In this document: piece by piece, positions 6,570 through 6,589 of the stretch | Layout: each line of letters opens with the position of its first letter | Numbering within the stretch: position 1 is the first letter of the stretch | Assembly (NCBI GenBank): GCA_017861415.1 | Contig: JAGFXS010000104.1 | Span: forward strand, 1 to 6,589 | Length of the DNA: 6,589 nucleotides | Direction of reading: 5' to 3' | Source of the DNA: Bacillota bacterium | GTDB taxonomy: Bacteria > Bacillota > Clostridia > Oscillospirales > Oscillospiraceae | Notes under the pieces: generated by a model | The model's database searches: none | What the model was told of the DNA's origin: nothing | Seen by the model: the letters and a program-made list of their open reading frames with translations, nothing else | Program-made: the position numbers and the translations under genes

Positions 6570-6589
6570 TGCCGAAACTCACAAAAATT

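Overview
The window looks like a chromosomal segment of a GC-rich anaerobic member of the Clostridia (Bacillota). Four things point there: a pyruvate:ferredoxin oxidoreductase, a tRNA-dependent T-box leader, strong GGAGG-type ribosome binding sites, and LeuA/LeuC/LeuD proteins of the clostridial kind. An Oscillospiraceae-like gut anaerobe (Flavonifractor/Intestinimonas/Lawsonibacter neighbourhood) is my best guess from protein style. It is inference, not a database result.

Layout. Bases 1-728 (+) hold the C-terminal end of nifJ, followed by a near-perfect intrinsic terminator (744-782). Bases 958-1683 (+) encode an unrecognised protein with one N-terminal membrane helix. A hairpin at 1700-1747 separates it from a convergent minus-strand operon and could stop transcription from both sides. 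Read from right to left, that operon has a promoter (6540-6569), a leucine T-box leader (about 6320-6533), leuA (6286-4691), a disrupted leuC (4600-3472), leuD (3391-2885) and leuB (2888-1752). leuD and leuB overlap by 4 bases.

How it works together. LeuA condenses 2-oxoisovalerate with acetyl-CoA, LeuC/LeuD isomerise the isopropylmalate, and LeuB oxidises it to 2-oxoisocaproate, the leucine precursor. The T-box has a CUC leucine specifier and a UGGU acceptor-binding bulge. It should let RNA polymerase through only when tRNA-Leu is uncharged.

The main surprise is that the operon looks damaged while its regulation looks intact. leuC has lost roughly 45 codons, with a net frameshift and an early stop. 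leuA appears to lack, in frame, about 35 residues of the linker between its catalytic barrel and regulatory domain. LeuB carries about 20-24 extra residues near its C-terminus. Either the leucine pathway is decaying in this strain, or one or more of the gaps are assembly errors. Raw reads would decide. I found no mobile element, CRISPR array, tRNA/rRNA gene or defence system here.
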